Below are positions 8,224 through 17,443 of a DNA stretch of 64,000 nt, piece by piece; position 1 is the stretch's first letter, and the number at the start of each line of letters is the position of its first letter. The stretch is from Candidatus Peribacteria bacterium RIFCSPHIGHO2_01_FULL_51_35 (GTDB lineage: Bacteria; Patescibacteriota; Gracilibacteria; Peribacterales; Peribacteraceae), in assembly GCA_001787535.1 (NCBI GenBank), contig MFXP01000002.1, positions 1 through 64,000 on the forward strand, written 5' to 3'. Both the position numbers and the translations under genes were made by a program. The notes below the pieces were generated by a model that searched no databases, was not told the DNA's origin, and saw nothing but the letters and a program-made list of their open reading frames with translations.

Positions 8224-9233
8224 TTCAGATAGGAAGCGATCTGTGCCGCCATCTCCGTCACACGCATGCCGTAGCCCCATTCGTTGTCATACCAAGCGAG
8301 GATCTGCACCAGCGTTCCATCCACGACATTGGTGGATTCCAAATCGACGGTGCTGGAGTGCGGATCGGAAATGTAATCCGAAGACACGAGTAATCCTTCC
8401 TCCACTGCAAGGATTCCCTTCAGCTCACCTTCGGCGGCTTTCGTAAGTTGATGATTCACTTCTTCGATGGTAACAGGCTTTTCCATTTCCAGTGCAAGGT
8501 ACGAGGCAGAGACATCGGGCATGGGGACGCGCAGCGCCATGCCATCCATCTTTCCCTGCAGGTGCGGGAAAACTTTGCCAACGGCTTTTGCTGCGCCCGT
8601 CGTCGTTGGAATGATATTCAAGGCTGCGGAGCGCGCTATGCGCATCTTCGAACTGTCCGACGAATTATCTAAAAGATTCTGCGAGCTAGTGTAGGCGTGC
8701 GTCGTGCACATGAGTCCTTTCCGGATGCCCTTCCATGCATCCAACACTTTGATAACCGGTGCAATCGAATTTGTCGTGCAGGAAGCGGCGCTGACGATGG
8801 GGAGTGATTCTTTCAGCAGGTGATCATTCACACCCATCACGATCATCGTGACATCGTCTTTGGGCGGAGCCGTTATGAGCACGGCCTTGGCTCCGGCATC
8901 CAGATGTGCTTGGCATTTGTCGCGGCTGCGGAATTTGCCGGATGCCTCGATTACCAAGTCCACTTTCAATTCTTTCCACGGACATTGAGCAGGATCCTTT
9001 TCTTTGACGACCTGCACCGTTTTTCCATTCACCTTCAAATGCTCGCCGTCCAGATGCACGTCTCCGGAAAATCGTCCGTGCAGCGTGTCATATTTCAAAA
9101 GATACTCGCGCATGGCGGCATTGCTGGACGCATTGATGGCGACGACTTCCACTTCCTTCGAAAAGCGCTCAACCAGCTGACGGTGGACGACACGCCCTAT
9201 GCGTCCGTAACCGTTGATGGCGACCCTGAGCAT
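8220..9233 (-). CDS. gap: Glyceraldehyde-3-phosphate dehydrogenase, type I
   Basis: A 337-residue NAD(P)-dependent enzyme. The Rossmann N-terminus VAINGYGRIGR, the catalytic cysteine in SAASCTTNS and the helper histidine in the HAYTSSQ region are present, as are NIIPTTTGAAKAVGKV and WYDNEWGYGMR. The start at 9233 is supported by TATCAT (9240-9245) six nucleotides upstream. It heads a gap-fbp operon with a 4-bp overlap. The segment after the catalytic region (SSDSSKMRIARSAALN) departs from the usual DLRRARAA wording. Confidence 0.95.
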   Translation of the reverse strand: MLRVAINGYGRIGRVVHRQLVERFSKEVEVVAINASSNAAMREYLLKYDTLHGRFSGDVHLDGEHLKVNGKTVQVVKEKDPAQCPWKELKVDLVIEASGKFRSRDKCQAHLDAGAKAVLITAPPKDDVTMIVMGVNDHLLKESLPIVSAASCTTNSIAPVIKVLDAWKGIRKGLMCTTHAYTSSQNLLDNSSDSSKMRIARSAALNIIPTTTGAAKAVGKVFPHLQGKMDGMALRVPMPDVSASYLALEMEKPVTIEEVNHQLTKAAEGELKGILAVEEGLLVSSDYISDPHSSTVDLESTNVVDGTLVQILAWYDNEWGYGMRVTEMAAQIASYLK

Positions 9234-9282
9234 GGCTTGATGATACCAAGACTCTCCGGAAAGCCAAAGAGGAACAGAAGCA

Positions 9283-10344
9283 TCAGCCCGCGATTCCCAC
9301 GATAATGCCCAAGAACGCAAAGAAGGCGCCGATGATCCAGAATCGCATGGTTACTTTGCTTTCGCCCCACTCCAAAGCCTCGAAATGATGATGAATGGGG
9401 GCGGCTCGAAACACTTTCTTACCGCCGCGGAGGCGTTTGCTTGTGAGCTGGATGATGACGGAAAGCATTTCAATGACAAAGACGAAGCCGAGGAGAGGCA
9501 ACACGAGGACATGGTCGATCATCAGTGCAATGACGCCGAGTGTGCCTCCAAGAGCAAGGGATCCCGTATCACCCATGAAGAAAAGCGCCGGCGGCACGTT
9601 GTGCCAGAGGAATGCTGCCACGGCTCCCGCACAGACTGCACAAAATGCTGCGAGCACTGCGAGGCCGCTCATGTACGCAAGCAGTGCGAAACCGCCGAAG
9701 GCGATCATCAAGAGTCCTCCCGCAAGGCCATCCAGTCCGTCCGTCACGTTCACGGCGTTTGCCGTTCCGATGATGATGAAGATGAAGAGTGGAATGTAGA
9801 ATGCGCCGACGGCAAGCTCTCCATAAAAAGGCACGTGGATTTCCGCGTAGCCAAGTTTAAAGTAGAACCAGAGAGCTCCCACCGTACTGATCACCAGAAG
9901 CGATGTGATCTTCGGCAGGACATCCAGGCCGCGTTTTTTTCCGACGCCGGAGATATTCAAGTAGTCATCCAGTGCGCCCAGAAGTCCAAGGGAAACGAGC
10001 ATGAAGAGCGGCAGGTACACCTGTCCTCGTTGCAGCAGAGAATTTTCCACAAATCCGAAGAGCGCAAGCGCACGGGAGAAGAGCACCGTGATCAGAATCG
10101 ATCCCCAAATGAGAAGTCCTCCCATCGTCGGCGTCCCCATCTTGTTCTCATGGTACTTGCGGAAGATGGACGCTTCCCGTCCATCGACGGTTTCCACGCG
10201 CAGCTGTTTCCCGAGCTTATTTCTGCGGAGGAACGAAATGAACCACGGTGTCAGGAGGAGTCCGACGGAAAACGCAAAGAATGCGTAACCGAGGATCGCG
10301 AGCAGAGAAAGTTCCGGACGGATGGGGATGAAATCAGGAGGCAT
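9283..10344 (-). CDS. mraY: Phospho-N-acetylmuramoyl-pentapeptide transferase
   Basis: A 353-residue multi-pass enzyme that makes lipid I from UDP-MurNAc-pentapeptide and undecaprenyl phosphate at the inner membrane face. Diagnostic motifs: NAVNVTDGLDGLAGG, FMGDTGSLALGG and the histidine cluster APIHHHFE. The ATG at 10344 is chosen because TATACT (10354-10359) ends 9 nt upstream; in-frame codons further upstream would overlap that promoter. It lies outside a dcw cluster, with gap downstream. Confidence 0.95.
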   Translation of the reverse strand: MPPDFIPIRPELSLLAILGYAFFAFSVGLLLTPWFISFLRRNKLGKQLRVETVDGREASIFRKYHENKMGTPTMGGLLIWGSILITVLFSRALALFGFVENSLLQRGQVYLPLFMLVSLGLLGALDDYLNISGVGKKRGLDVLPKITSLLVISTVGALWFYFKLGYAEIHVPFYGELAVGAFYIPLFIFIIIGTANAVNVTDGLDGLAGGLLMIAFGGFALLAYMSGLAVLAAFCAVCAGAVAAFLWHNVPPALFFMGDTGSLALGGTLGVIALMIDHVLVLPLLGFVFVIEMLSVIIQLTSKRLRGGKKVFRAAPIHHHFEALEWGESKVTMRFWIIGAFFAFLGIIVGIAG

Positions 10345-10399
10345 ATGACGCGGAGTATAGAACTGCTTTCTCATTGTCACAATTTGATCGCGATGAGCA

Positions 10400-10585
10400 T
10401 CAATCTGTTTCCGGCTGCACCCAGACAGGTTCTGTCGCTTCTTTTACTTCGGAAGCGAAACCATCAAGCAAAGATCGCTCGTATTCGCCCAATTCATGTG
10501 GTTCTACTTCGGATAATTGTCGTGCTCGTCTGAGTATAGGAGACGGATCATCGGGTATGACTGTGTTGGAAGATACGGTGTTCAT
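10400..10585 (-). CDS. Hypothetical 61-aa acidic protein
   Basis: Not recognised. Starts MNTVSSNTVIPDDPSP and continues with an acidic helix (ARQLSEVEPHELGEYERSLL). No membrane segment. The 5' side is T-rich (a CU-rich leader) and is preceded by a possible terminator. No clear -10 at leaderless distance. It could be expressed by readthrough from dnaB. Confidence 0.4.
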   Translation of the reverse strand: MNTVSSNTVIPDDPSPILRRARQLSEVEPHELGEYERSLLDGFASEVKEATEPVWVQPETD

Positions 10586-10600
10586 GGGAAGAAAAAAGTA

Positions 10601-10636
10601 AGAAATAAAAATAACCTCCAGCTGGGAAGGGAGGTT
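10601..10636 (-). terminator. Possible intrinsic terminator downstream of dnaB
   Basis: AACCTCC (10613-10619) pairs with GGAGGTT (10630-10636). On the minus strand the hairpin is followed by a T-rich run. It lies between dnaB and the 61-aa gene, so it would end or attenuate dnaB readthrough. Confidence 0.45.
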
Positions 10637-10782
10637 CGTATTGTGAGGATTATTATTTTTACCTCGCATGCAACCGCCCTTCCGCACTAAGCAGAGTAAG
10701 GAGATTGCCGAGGAGAATTCCGTGACGAGACATCTGTTTGAAGGAAATGTAGCAATCTTTTTTCTTGAGTCAAGAACCTTAC

Positions 10783-10813
10783 GGGTTTCGAGTTCTGTCG
10801 TAACTTGAAACCC
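10783..10813. repeat. 12-bp inverted repeat after dnaB
   Basis: GGGTTTCGAGTT (10783-10794) pairs with AACTTGAAACCC (10802-10813) with one mismatch and a 7-nt loop. It starts about 36 bp past the dnaB stop. There is no T-tract, so it looks more like an RNA 3'-end hairpin than a textbook terminator. The rest of 10640-10848 shows no gene. Confidence 0.55.
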
Positions 10814-10848
10814 AAAACCTGTAACATGAAACTGTCTATATATGAGAT

Positions 10849-12231
10849 TTAATCGTTCGCCATTGCGTGTGCCGGTGTCCTCGAGTGCGCTTTATCCACG
10901 TCGTAGAAGCGCATTTGTTCTTTCTTGAAGAGAAGTTCGATACGTCCCGTGGGGCCATTGCGATGTTTGCGGATGTAGATGTCCGTGAGGCCGGGGCGGT
11001 CACTGTCTTCTTCGTAATAATCTTCGCGGTACATCATCAGCACGATGTCTGCGTCTTGTTCAATGGAACCGGAGTCGCGGAGGTCGGAGAGCTGCGGAAT
11101 GTTGCCCGGGCGGCTTTCCACGGCGCGACTGAGCTGCGAGAGCGCGAGAATGGGAACGTGCAGTTCGCGCCCGATTTGCTTGAGCGAACGAGAGATTTCT
11201 GAAATTTCCTGCACGCGGTTGCCTGCGTAGTGCATGTTTCCCGTGCTCATCAGCTGCAAGTAGTCGATGATGAGCAAATCCAATCCGTGTTCCATTTGCA
11301 GGCGGCGTGCCTTTGCGCGGAGTTCCGGCATCGAGGAAGCGACGGAGTCATCGATGAAGATGTTTGCTTTGTTCAATTCATCCATGATGGGACCCATGTT
11401 CTGGAAATCGCTGTCATCCAGTTTGCCGCGTTGGAGTTTCCAGCTGTCCACGCCAAGCATGGACGCAAACAAGCGGTCCACGAGCTGCTCTTTGCTCATT
11501 TCCAGCGAGAAGATGCCCACGGTCTTGTGGAAGCGAATGGCGGCGTTCTGCGCAATATTCAGCGCCAAGCTGGTTTTTCCCATACTGGGACGTGCGGCGA
11601 CAATGACGAGGTCGCTGGGCTGCAAGCCGGAGATCTTCATATCCAATGCCTGGAAGCCCGTTGGCACGCCTTTCACCACATTGTCGTCGTCGGATTCGTG
11701 CATTTCCGCAAATTTTTCGTAGCGCGCATCCAAGACTTCGCGAATGTGCATGAACTTTTCTTTCAGGAACATGTTCGTCACGTTGAAGACGGTTTTCTCG
11801 ACCTGATCCAAAAGTTCTGCGATGGGCCTGTCCGTTTCGTAGCCGAACCCTGTGATCTTCTGCCCCGCATCGATGATGCGGCGATGCACGGCCTTGGTCT
11901 TTACAATCTGCGCGTACTGGTAAATGTGCGACGATGTCGGGACAACCGATGCAAGCTCCGCCAAGAACGCGCTGCCTCCCACGTCTTGGATTTTTTTATT
12001 ATCCGCAAGCTTGCTGTTCACCGTCACAAAGTCGATTGCTTCATGCTGTTGATAGAGTTCAAAGATCGCCTGAAAAATGATACGATACGTGGGATCGTAA
12101 AAATCTTCCGGCGTCAGGAGATCGGAAATCTTGACTATAGCTTCCGGATCCAACAAAAGCGCTCCAAGCACTGTTTTCTCCGCTTCTGTTGAATGCGGTT
12201 GGGTCTCCAGAAGTGGCGAAGCAACGGGCAT
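10849..12231 (-). CDS. dnaB: Replicative DNA helicase
   Basis: A 460-residue hexameric 5'-3' helicase of the replisome. N-terminal DnaB domain (EKTVLGALLLDPEAI), linker, then the RecA-like motor with Walker A ARPSMGKTSLALN, Walker B LLIIDYLQLM, the motif ALSQLSRAVESR and the DLRDSGSIEQDAD region. No intein is present. The leader is short and pyrimidine-rich (CTTCCCC...TTTCT) with no Shine-Dalgarno site. A DciA-like loader candidate lies at 253-540. Confidence 0.96.
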   Translation of the reverse strand: MPVASPLLETQPHSTEAEKTVLGALLLDPEAIVKISDLLTPEDFYDPTYRIIFQAIFELYQQHEAIDFVTVNSKLADNKKIQDVGGSAFLAELASVVPTSSHIYQYAQIVKTKAVHRRIIDAGQKITGFGYETDRPIAELLDQVEKTVFNVTNMFLKEKFMHIREVLDARYEKFAEMHESDDDNVVKGVPTGFQALDMKISGLQPSDLVIVAARPSMGKTSLALNIAQNAAIRFHKTVGIFSLEMSKEQLVDRLFASMLGVDSWKLQRGKLDDSDFQNMGPIMDELNKANIFIDDSVASSMPELRAKARRLQMEHGLDLLIIDYLQLMSTGNMHYAGNRVQEISEISRSLKQIGRELHVPILALSQLSRAVESRPGNIPQLSDLRDSGSIEQDADIVLMMYREDYYEEDSDRPGLTDIYIRKHRNGPTGRIELLFKKEQMRFYDVDKAHSRTPAHAMAND

Positions 12232-12364
12232 AGAAATTCAAAGGGGAAGTGATGGTAGCGCGATACGACGTCTCTTTCACTCCGAATCTTGCCGAATAGC
12301 GGGACAAATGCTCACCTTATTTCCTTATGCATCTCTGGAAGAATTCTGGAAGAACTGTGGAAAA

Positions 12365-12871
12365 CTATGGGTGTTCGTGCGTGTACCGCAGGAGTGCAAA
12401 AGCGCTTGCCGTATGAATCACCGGACTGCTTAAAACCTTTTCAATCGCTTCTTCCAACGGCATTGCATGCACTTCGATCAATTCGTGGTCATCTTGTTTT
12501 AACGGATCTTCCGTCAAATCCTTTGCGATAAAAATATGATTCGCAAAATTCATGCTTTCCGAATGCTGTGTTGTGCAGTAGTGCGTTAATGATTTTGAAC
12601 GAAATCCGGTCTCCTCTTGCAATTCACGCTGCGCGGCTGTTTCTATGTCATTTTCTTTATCGACGCGACCACTGGGCAGCATCCAAATATATTTGCCATA
12701 GAATGGACGAAATTCTCGGAGCAAAAGAACGTTGCAATCCTTATCGAAGGCAAGAATATGTACTGAATCACAGCGGTGAACGCGTACAAGCTTTTTCTTC
12801 CTTCCATCGGGAAGTGATGCCTCTTCCATTGTCAGTTCCCAGCCGAATTGATTGAAGAGTTCTTTTTCCAT
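12365..12871 (-). CDS. Nudix hydrolase, ADP-ribose pyrophosphatase type
   Basis: A 168-residue Nudix protein. The Nudix box is recognisable as GRVDKEND followed by RELQEETG, but the position of the box's first glutamate is occupied by Asn, so catalytic detail may differ; the REXXEE core is intact. N-terminal beta strands (VHRCDSVHILAF) resemble ADP-sugar pyrophosphatases. The start at 12871 follows TACCGT by 6 nt. A 28-bp perfect palindrome separates it from recA upstream on the same strand. Confidence 0.82.
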   Translation of the reverse strand: MEKELFNQFGWELTMEEASLPDGRKKKLVRVHRCDSVHILAFDKDCNVLLLREFRPFYGKYIWMLPSGRVDKENDIETAAQRELQEETGFRSKSLTHYCTTQHSESMNFANHIFIAKDLTEDPLKQDDHELIEVHAMPLEEAIEKVLSSPVIHTASAFALLRYTHEHP

Positions 12872-12880
12872 ACATGTACG

Positions 12881-12908
12881 GTAGCAGCGAGTCATGACTC
12901 GCTGCTAC
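12881..12908. repeat. 28-bp perfect palindrome between recA and the Nudix gene
   Basis: Two 14-nt arms, GTAGCAGCGAGTCA and its exact complement, with no loop. It sits 12 bp past the recA stop, and its far end touches the -10 of the Nudix gene. No T-tract follows. One of several compact GC-rich palindromes in the window. Confidence 0.8.
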
Positions 12909-12920
12909 GGAAAATACGAA

Positions 12921-14039
12921 TTACACAACAAGCTTCTCTGCTGCAGCCCGGATTTCTTTTTCCAATTTCTCGGTGAGCTTCTTATTCTCAATGAGGTAGA
13001 AGCGAGCCTGCTCGCGGCCTTGTCCCAGCGTTTCCTCGCCGTAGCGGAAGTAGTTGCCGGCCTTCTCCAGTACGCCGTATTTCACGCCAAGATCCAGGAC
13101 ATCACCTTCTTTGCTGATACCGCGTGCGTACAGAATATCGAACTCGGCCTGTCTAAACGGCGGAGCCACTTTGTTTTTGACGACTTTCACGCGTGTTCTG
13201 TTGCCGACAACTTCCTGCGATTCCGCATCTTTGCCCGTCACTTTCTCCAGGATTTTATCAATACGGCGCACATCCAAGCGCAGCGATGCGTAGAACTTGA
13301 GCGCATTGCCGCCCGTGGTTGTCTCGGGGTTGCCGAACATCACACCGATCTTCATGCGCATTTGGTTGATGAAGACGACGGAACAGTTTGTCTTGCTCAC
13401 GATCGACGTCAGTTTACGAAGAGCTTGGCTCATCAAGCGCGCCTGCAGTCCCATGTGGCTGTCACCCATCATGCCTTCTATTTCTGCACGCGGTGTCAGT
13501 GCTGCAACGGAGTCAATCACGATGATGTCGATGCCGCCGGAGCGCACGAGCGCCTCCGTAATCTCCAGTGCTTGCTCACCATCGTCCGGTTGCGAGACGA
13601 GCAGGACATCCACGTCCACGCCGATCTTCTTGGCGTACTGCACATCCAACGCGTGCTCGGCGTCGATAAACGCAGCTTTGCCACCGCGTTTCTGCACTTC
13701 TGCAATGCAGTGAAGAGCCAGCGTCGTCTTGCCGGAGGATTCCGGTCCGAAGATTTCTATGATGCGGCCTTTCGGAATACCTCCGCCCAGTGCGATGTCC
13801 AGCGAGAGGGATCCCGAAGAAACTTTTTCGATGGTCACGGCATCGCGGTCGCCCATTTGCATGATGGCTCCGTCGCCGTACTGTTTTTTGATCTGTGCGA
13901 GTGCAGCTTTGATTGCTTCGGTTTTTATGTTCGTTGTCGTCGATGCAGCCTTGGCGGACTTCGCCGGCGTCGATTGATCGGCTGCTTTTGCTTTGGGTGG
14001 TTCCATAACTGCGGAGGAAGAAGATGAAGACTTTGTCAT
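12921..14039 (-). CDS. recA: RecA recombinase
   Basis: A 372-residue strand-exchange protein and SOS co-protease. Walker [17 protein letters not shown], Walker [17 protein letters not shown], the L2 region [26 protein letters not shown] (given by landmarks IGVMFG and NALKFY) and the C-terminal lobe are intact. The N-terminus carries a roughly 35-residue Ser/Ala/Lys-rich extension before [17 protein letters not shown]. The start at 14039 has a long polypyrimidine leader and no Shine-Dalgarno site. No LexA-box motif was recognised upstream, but two hairpins are. Confidence 0.96.
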   Translation of the reverse strand: MTKSSSSSSAVMEPPKAKAADQSTPAKSAKAASTTTNIKTEAIKAALAQIKKQYGDGAIMQMGDRDAVTIEKVSSGSLSLDIALGGGIPKGRIIEIFGPESSGKTTLALHCIAEVQKRGGKAAFIDAEHALDVQYAKKIGVDVDVLLVSQPDDGEQALEITEALVRSGGIDIIVIDSVAALTPRAEIEGMMGDSHMGLQARLMSQALRKLTSIVSKTNCSVVFINQMRMKIGVMFGNPETTTGGNALKFYASLRLDVRRIDKILEKVTGKDAESQEVVGNRTRVKVVKNKVAPPFRQAEFDILYARGISKEGDVLDLGVKYGVLEKAGNYFRYGEETLGQGREQARFYLIENKKLTEKLEKEIRAAAEKLVV

Positions 14040-14111
14040 GATAGGGAGGAGGAAGAAGATGAAGAAGGAGGTAAAGAAGAAAACGTTTTGATGAATGTCC
14101 GGATTCATGTG

Positions 14112-14166
14112 ATTCTCACAGAGAGAATGGTTCCTAGGGACGTTCTGCCTTGCGACAGAACGCCCC
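14112..14166 (-). promoter_or_regulatory. Two hairpins in the recA leader
   Basis: GGGACGTTCTG (14138-14148) pairs with CAGAACGCCCC (14156-14166), and ATTCTC (14112-14117) pairs with GAGAAT (14123-14128). Both lie between the presumed recA promoter and a roughly 45-nt CT-rich stretch that runs into the recA ATG. They may control recA mRNA stability or access. Confidence 0.45.
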
Positions 14167-14312
14167 GATGAGGAAGGTGTATGGTTGTACACTCATCTTA
14201 CGAACTATTTTTTAGGAGTCAAAAAACAGCGCTTGCAGAAGCGGAAATAGGTTGTGGTGTAATAACGTACACCATTAAGCGTGGCATTATTCTCATCGCG
14301 TATACTACGAAC

Positions 14313-14588
14313 ATGAGCAGAGGAGAAGGTGCCATTTTCATGCAATTATTCTTCATCGCCGTCGCGGATATCGATCTTTATCTTTTCTTCCGCTTTTTTC
14401 TCATCTTTTCCATCGGAGGCGTGTTGCTCTCACTTTCGAGTGCGCTGATTCTTATCTCTGGCGCTCTCGTGTTACTGGTGCCGTACTGCCTCAGTCTTTA
14501 TTTAGTCTTCAAAAAGAAAAAGGCCATGTGGGGCATTCTTGTTCTGGTGGGATCACACTTGTTTACTATTGCAGCATTGTTTGTGTGA
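14313..14588 (+). CDS. Small membrane protein, 91 aa
   Basis: Not recognised. After a short N-terminus it has three hydrophobic stretches (about residues 9-30, 32-58 and 70-90), split by a KKKK loop. TATACT (14301-14306) ends exactly 6 nt before the ATG, which fixes the start. A GGTGTA/TACACC inverted repeat at 14256-14273 could be an operator. The 3' end overlaps the convergent gene by 23 bp. Confidence 0.6.
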   Translation: MSRGEGAIFMQLFFIAVADIDLYLFFRFFLIFSIGGVLLSLSSALILISGALVLLVPYCLSLYLVFKKKKAMWGILVLVGSHLFTIAALFV

Positions 14589-15114
14589 TCTCTTGTTCGA
14601 GTCCGAGAATGTGTCCCAGATGATGCCGCACGGATTCCTGCAGAATGTCGAATCCGGTTCTTCCGGTTGTCTCTATGGTGTGTAATCCTTTTTCTTGCAG
14701 GTCTGAAAGAAGCTGCTTGTACCCGTCCGGATTGTGTTCTTGGCCTCCGCTTTTTCGTGTCCGAATACTGTGAGATTTTCCTTTTTCGACAAGAATCGAG
14801 AAATCCGGACGGGAAAATTTGCCTCGCGCGTATTCCACGACATGAAAGACTGTGCTTTCCCGTATGGTGCGAGACGCGCGCACAAGTAAAAGATTATGAT
14901 TGGCGGCCTCACCGTAATGCGAGTCACGCAACGCTCGGGGATCATAATCAAGCTGTGCGTCGATAGAGTGTTGTCGCAAAGCATCGCACACAGGCATGCA
15001 TAATTTCTTGTCGCCTCTTCGCACGATCATGAGGACAGAATCATATCTCTGGACGGCATTGAGTATGTCGGGGTCTATGCTGTCCGGCCGGGTAAGAGGA
15101 ATCGTTTTCTCCAT
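14566..15114 (-). CDS. Hypothetical 182-aa protein
   Basis: Not recognised. An alpha/beta soluble protein: VLMIVRRGDKKLCMPVCDAL suggests a Rossmann-like strand-helix start, and the C-terminal half is helical and charged (GYKQLLSDLQEKGLHTI). No membrane segments or clear catalytic motif. The start at 15114 is the first good Met after the upstream lipoprotein gene, which ends 17 bp away, so the two may share a transcript. Confidence 0.55.
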   Translation of the reverse strand: MEKTIPLTRPDSIDPDILNAVQRYDSVLMIVRRGDKKLCMPVCDALRQHSIDAQLDYDPRALRDSHYGEAANHNLLLVRASRTIRESTVFHVVEYARGKFSRPDFSILVEKGKSHSIRTRKSGGQEHNPDGYKQLLSDLQEKGLHTIETTGRTGFDILQESVRHHLGHILGLEQEITQTMLQ

Positions 15115-15131
15115 ACAATAGGTAAAAGTCC

Positions 15132-16040
15132 TCAGCGCTTCTTGCACTTCCCAATATTCGTCTGCAAATCCTGCACATCGCAGTAAAAGCCCGTGGGACA
15201 CAGGATGCCGGCAGGACCGCCGCAGGGCTTGCCTGCAGCGGGCGAAGAATCGCTTCCCGCAGAGGATGATGTGTCGGTGCCTTTAGATGCTGCTGTAGAA
15301 GCGCTCGACCTCGCCTCACCGGTGAATTTGAGTGACTGAATGATGCGCAGGAAGAGTTCATGCGAGGCTTTAGCATCCTCCGGATTCTCGGGAGTAAATT
15401 GAATGGTGATCACTCTCTTTTTGGTGGCAGCCGTGGAAATGCCGCGATCAATGTGAATGCTCAGGATGCCCGTGCTCTTCTCGGTCACACGCAGCGCTCT
15501 CTTTGAGGCAATGATAACGGGAGTCATTTCTTTCTCTTCCGTGGAGGAATCGCCGAAGAAATCGTAGGGAATGTCCTCAAAATCTTCTTCCATGATGGTG
15601 AGGATCGGCTGCAGCGAGCCGGGAAGGTTGAAAATGGAACCGGATCCTTGTATATGCAACTGCCAGGTGGCGGGGACTTGCAGGCTAATGCCGAGCGCAG
15701 AAAACACATGCACGGTTTGCCCTTCACTCTGTTCGGTGATCTCTTCCACAGTCAGCACCGGCAGCCACTTTGCATCGGTGTTCGCTTGCACCTTTCCTTT
15801 TACAGTCGCTCGGCTTCCGACGTAATCACGAAGGTCGACCGTCGCACTCTCCAGGAGGTAAAGATCTTTGCCATTGTTGGTGAGCACGTGCGTTCCTCTG
15901 CGCACCAGCGAAATCGCGGCATCTTCTATAGTGCCTTCCACGGTTTGGATTCCTTCGGGCAGATCAACAACAACTTCCTTGCAGCCTGCAAGGAAAAGGA
16001 CGGACAGGATAATGGCAACGGAAGCGCAGAAACGTTTCAT
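15132..16040 (-). CDS. Lipoprotein with C-terminal Cys-rich module
   Basis: A 302-residue predicted lipoprotein: signal peptide with lipobox FLAGC (Cys at residue 19). A beta-rich region of about 100 residues follows (VEGTIEDAAISLVRRG), then a domain with VFSALGISLQVPATW, a Ser/Ala/Thr linker, and a short C-terminal module with four cysteines (CGGPAGILCPTGFYCD...C). It would be anchored outside the membrane. The leader is pyrimidine-rich with a TAGAAT box about 21 nt from the ATG. Function unknown. Confidence 0.7.
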   Translation of the reverse strand: MKRFCASVAIILSVLFLAGCKEVVVDLPEGIQTVEGTIEDAAISLVRRGTHVLTNNGKDLYLLESATVDLRDYVGSRATVKGKVQANTDAKWLPVLTVEEITEQSEGQTVHVFSALGISLQVPATWQLHIQGSGSIFNLPGSLQPILTIMEEDFEDIPYDFFGDSSTEEKEMTPVIIASKRALRVTEKSTGILSIHIDRGISTAATKKRVITIQFTPENPEDAKASHELFLRIIQSLKFTGEARSSASTAASKGTDTSSSAGSDSSPAAGKPCGGPAGILCPTGFYCDVQDLQTNIGKCKKR

Positions 16041-16077
16041 AGGAGTGCTGAGAGAGAAACGATTCTACTCCCTTTTC

Positions 16078-17178
16078 TTACTTCTTGCTGGCATCAAAAG
16101 CGTACACGGCGCGGCCCACGCGGGTGAAGTACGGCATCTTCTGGAGATTTAGGGAGATGGTGCCAACCTTCACGGTGCGCTGCTTGCTGACCTCCACAAT
16201 GATCTCTTTCTTGCTGAGAGGTCCTTTCTCTTTGAGGATACGCTCAATGACGTCTGCAACGGTTCCCGGCTCGTAGCCCCATTCTTTCAAAGCGTAGAGG
16301 CCGCGTCCAACCAGCACAAATTGCGGGTAGCGGATGAGTTCGTTGTGGACGGCCTGGACGGTGACGTTCTTGTGGTCGAACTTGGCATCGCGGATGCGGT
16401 TGGCAATCTCCATGAAGTGGAGCGGTTCTCCGGATTTCTTGAGGATGATTTCCACTTTGTCGCGAATGCTGCGAGGGCGAACAAAGCGCCACTCGGTCAA
16501 ACCCCAGCCTTCATCTATCTTCCTCAGACGCTCGTCGATCTTGAGGCAGCTTCCAATAAGCTCTGCGCTCGGGACGCGATCCTTGAACAAGTTCATGGCT
16601 TGGATGGCGGACACCAGCTCCTCCTGCTGCATGCAGGTCTTGCGCTTGCGGAGGATTTTGACGATATTGTCGATGATCAATGACACATCATCTGCAGAGA
16701 GCGACGTGAGTCTCCAGAACGGCACAAAGGTGATGGAGCGTCCCGTGGAGCTCATTTCCGTATCAATGGAGAAGGAGAGGCGTAACACCGCGCCGTCGAC
16801 GGTCGTGCTTCCTTGAATGCGCTTCAGAACAAGGGAAACGAGTTCATCCTCTGGCATCACGCCGCCATGGGCGCGAAGCGTCGCCTTGGCAAGGTCATTG
16901 ATTTCGTCCAAGCGCGTCGTGCGCACCGTTCTCTTCAACTTGCTCAACGCAATGCTCTCGATTTGGCGGATGCGCTCGCGCGTCACTTTGAAATGCTTGC
17001 CGATCTTCTCCAACGTTTGCTTGGGTTGTCCAAACAGTGCGAAACGCTTCTTGATCACCGCCACTTCCTTCTCCGTCAAAACCATGAAAAGATTATTAAG
17101 CAATTCTTGGAGATTGATGACGAGTTGAGAGCCTTGAGCTTGCTGCTGGGAAGAAGATGTGGTGACGGGCGACGTCAT
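16078..17178 (-). CDS. Sigma-region-4-like / HARE-HTH DNA-binding protein
   Basis: A 366-residue protein. Residues about 30-90 match the sigma-70 region 4 helix-turn-helix (VLTEKEVAVIKKRFALFG, then TLEKIGKHFKVTRERIRQIE), normally the -35-recognising part of sigma factors. The rest contains at least two HARE-HTH/RpoE-delta-like winged modules (about 215-275 with PLHFMEIANRIRDAKFD, and 290-350 with PLSKKEIIVEVSKQRTVK). Regions 2 and 3 of sigma are absent, so it cannot be a normal sigma factor. A role in RNA polymerase regulation or DNA binding is inferred. Its leader is pyrimidine-rich. Confidence 0.75.
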   Translation of the reverse strand: MTSPVTTSSSQQQAQGSQLVINLQELLNNLFMVLTEKEVAVIKKRFALFGQPKQTLEKIGKHFKVTRERIRQIESIALSKLKRTVRTTRLDEINDLAKATLRAHGGVMPEDELVSLVLKRIQGSTTVDGAVLRLSFSIDTEMSSTGRSITFVPFWRLTSLSADDVSLIIDNIVKILRKRKTCMQQEELVSAIQAMNLFKDRVPSAELIGSCLKIDERLRKIDEGWGLTEWRFVRPRSIRDKVEIILKKSGEPLHFMEIANRIRDAKFDHKNVTVQAVHNELIRYPQFVLVGRGLYALKEWGYEPGTVADVIERILKEKGPLSKKEIIVEVSKQRTVKVGTISLNLQKMPYFTRVGRAVYAFDASKK

Positions 17179-17443
17179 GGATGCAGGGGAGAAAAGAACA
17201 ACCCTCGTTCTACCAGAAAATTGACAGAAGCAAAAGATTTGCGATCGGTTCGAGTAGACCAACTGATTCACTTATTGCTTTTTCTACATATGTCCAATGT
17301 GTCAATCAGTGACCCAAATTTTTGCGTGTCGAGAGCAGCAACACGTGCTTATTTTTTTGTGATGCTATTTCCGACTTTTCGGCAGAGCGATGCTGTTCAA
17401 TGACCAAGGAAAGGTTATAAAATACCTGTATTTCTTGGTATTG

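Noticed and set aside
9385..10533. Long plus-strand reading frame opposite mraY
   Set aside because: Very rich in Glu/His/Arg without hydrophobic order, lies entirely antisense to a clear mraY, and has no promoter or family signal.
12894..14027. Long plus-strand reading frame opposite recA
   Set aside because: Antisense to an intact recA; composition is that of a mirrored frame and no domain is recognisable.
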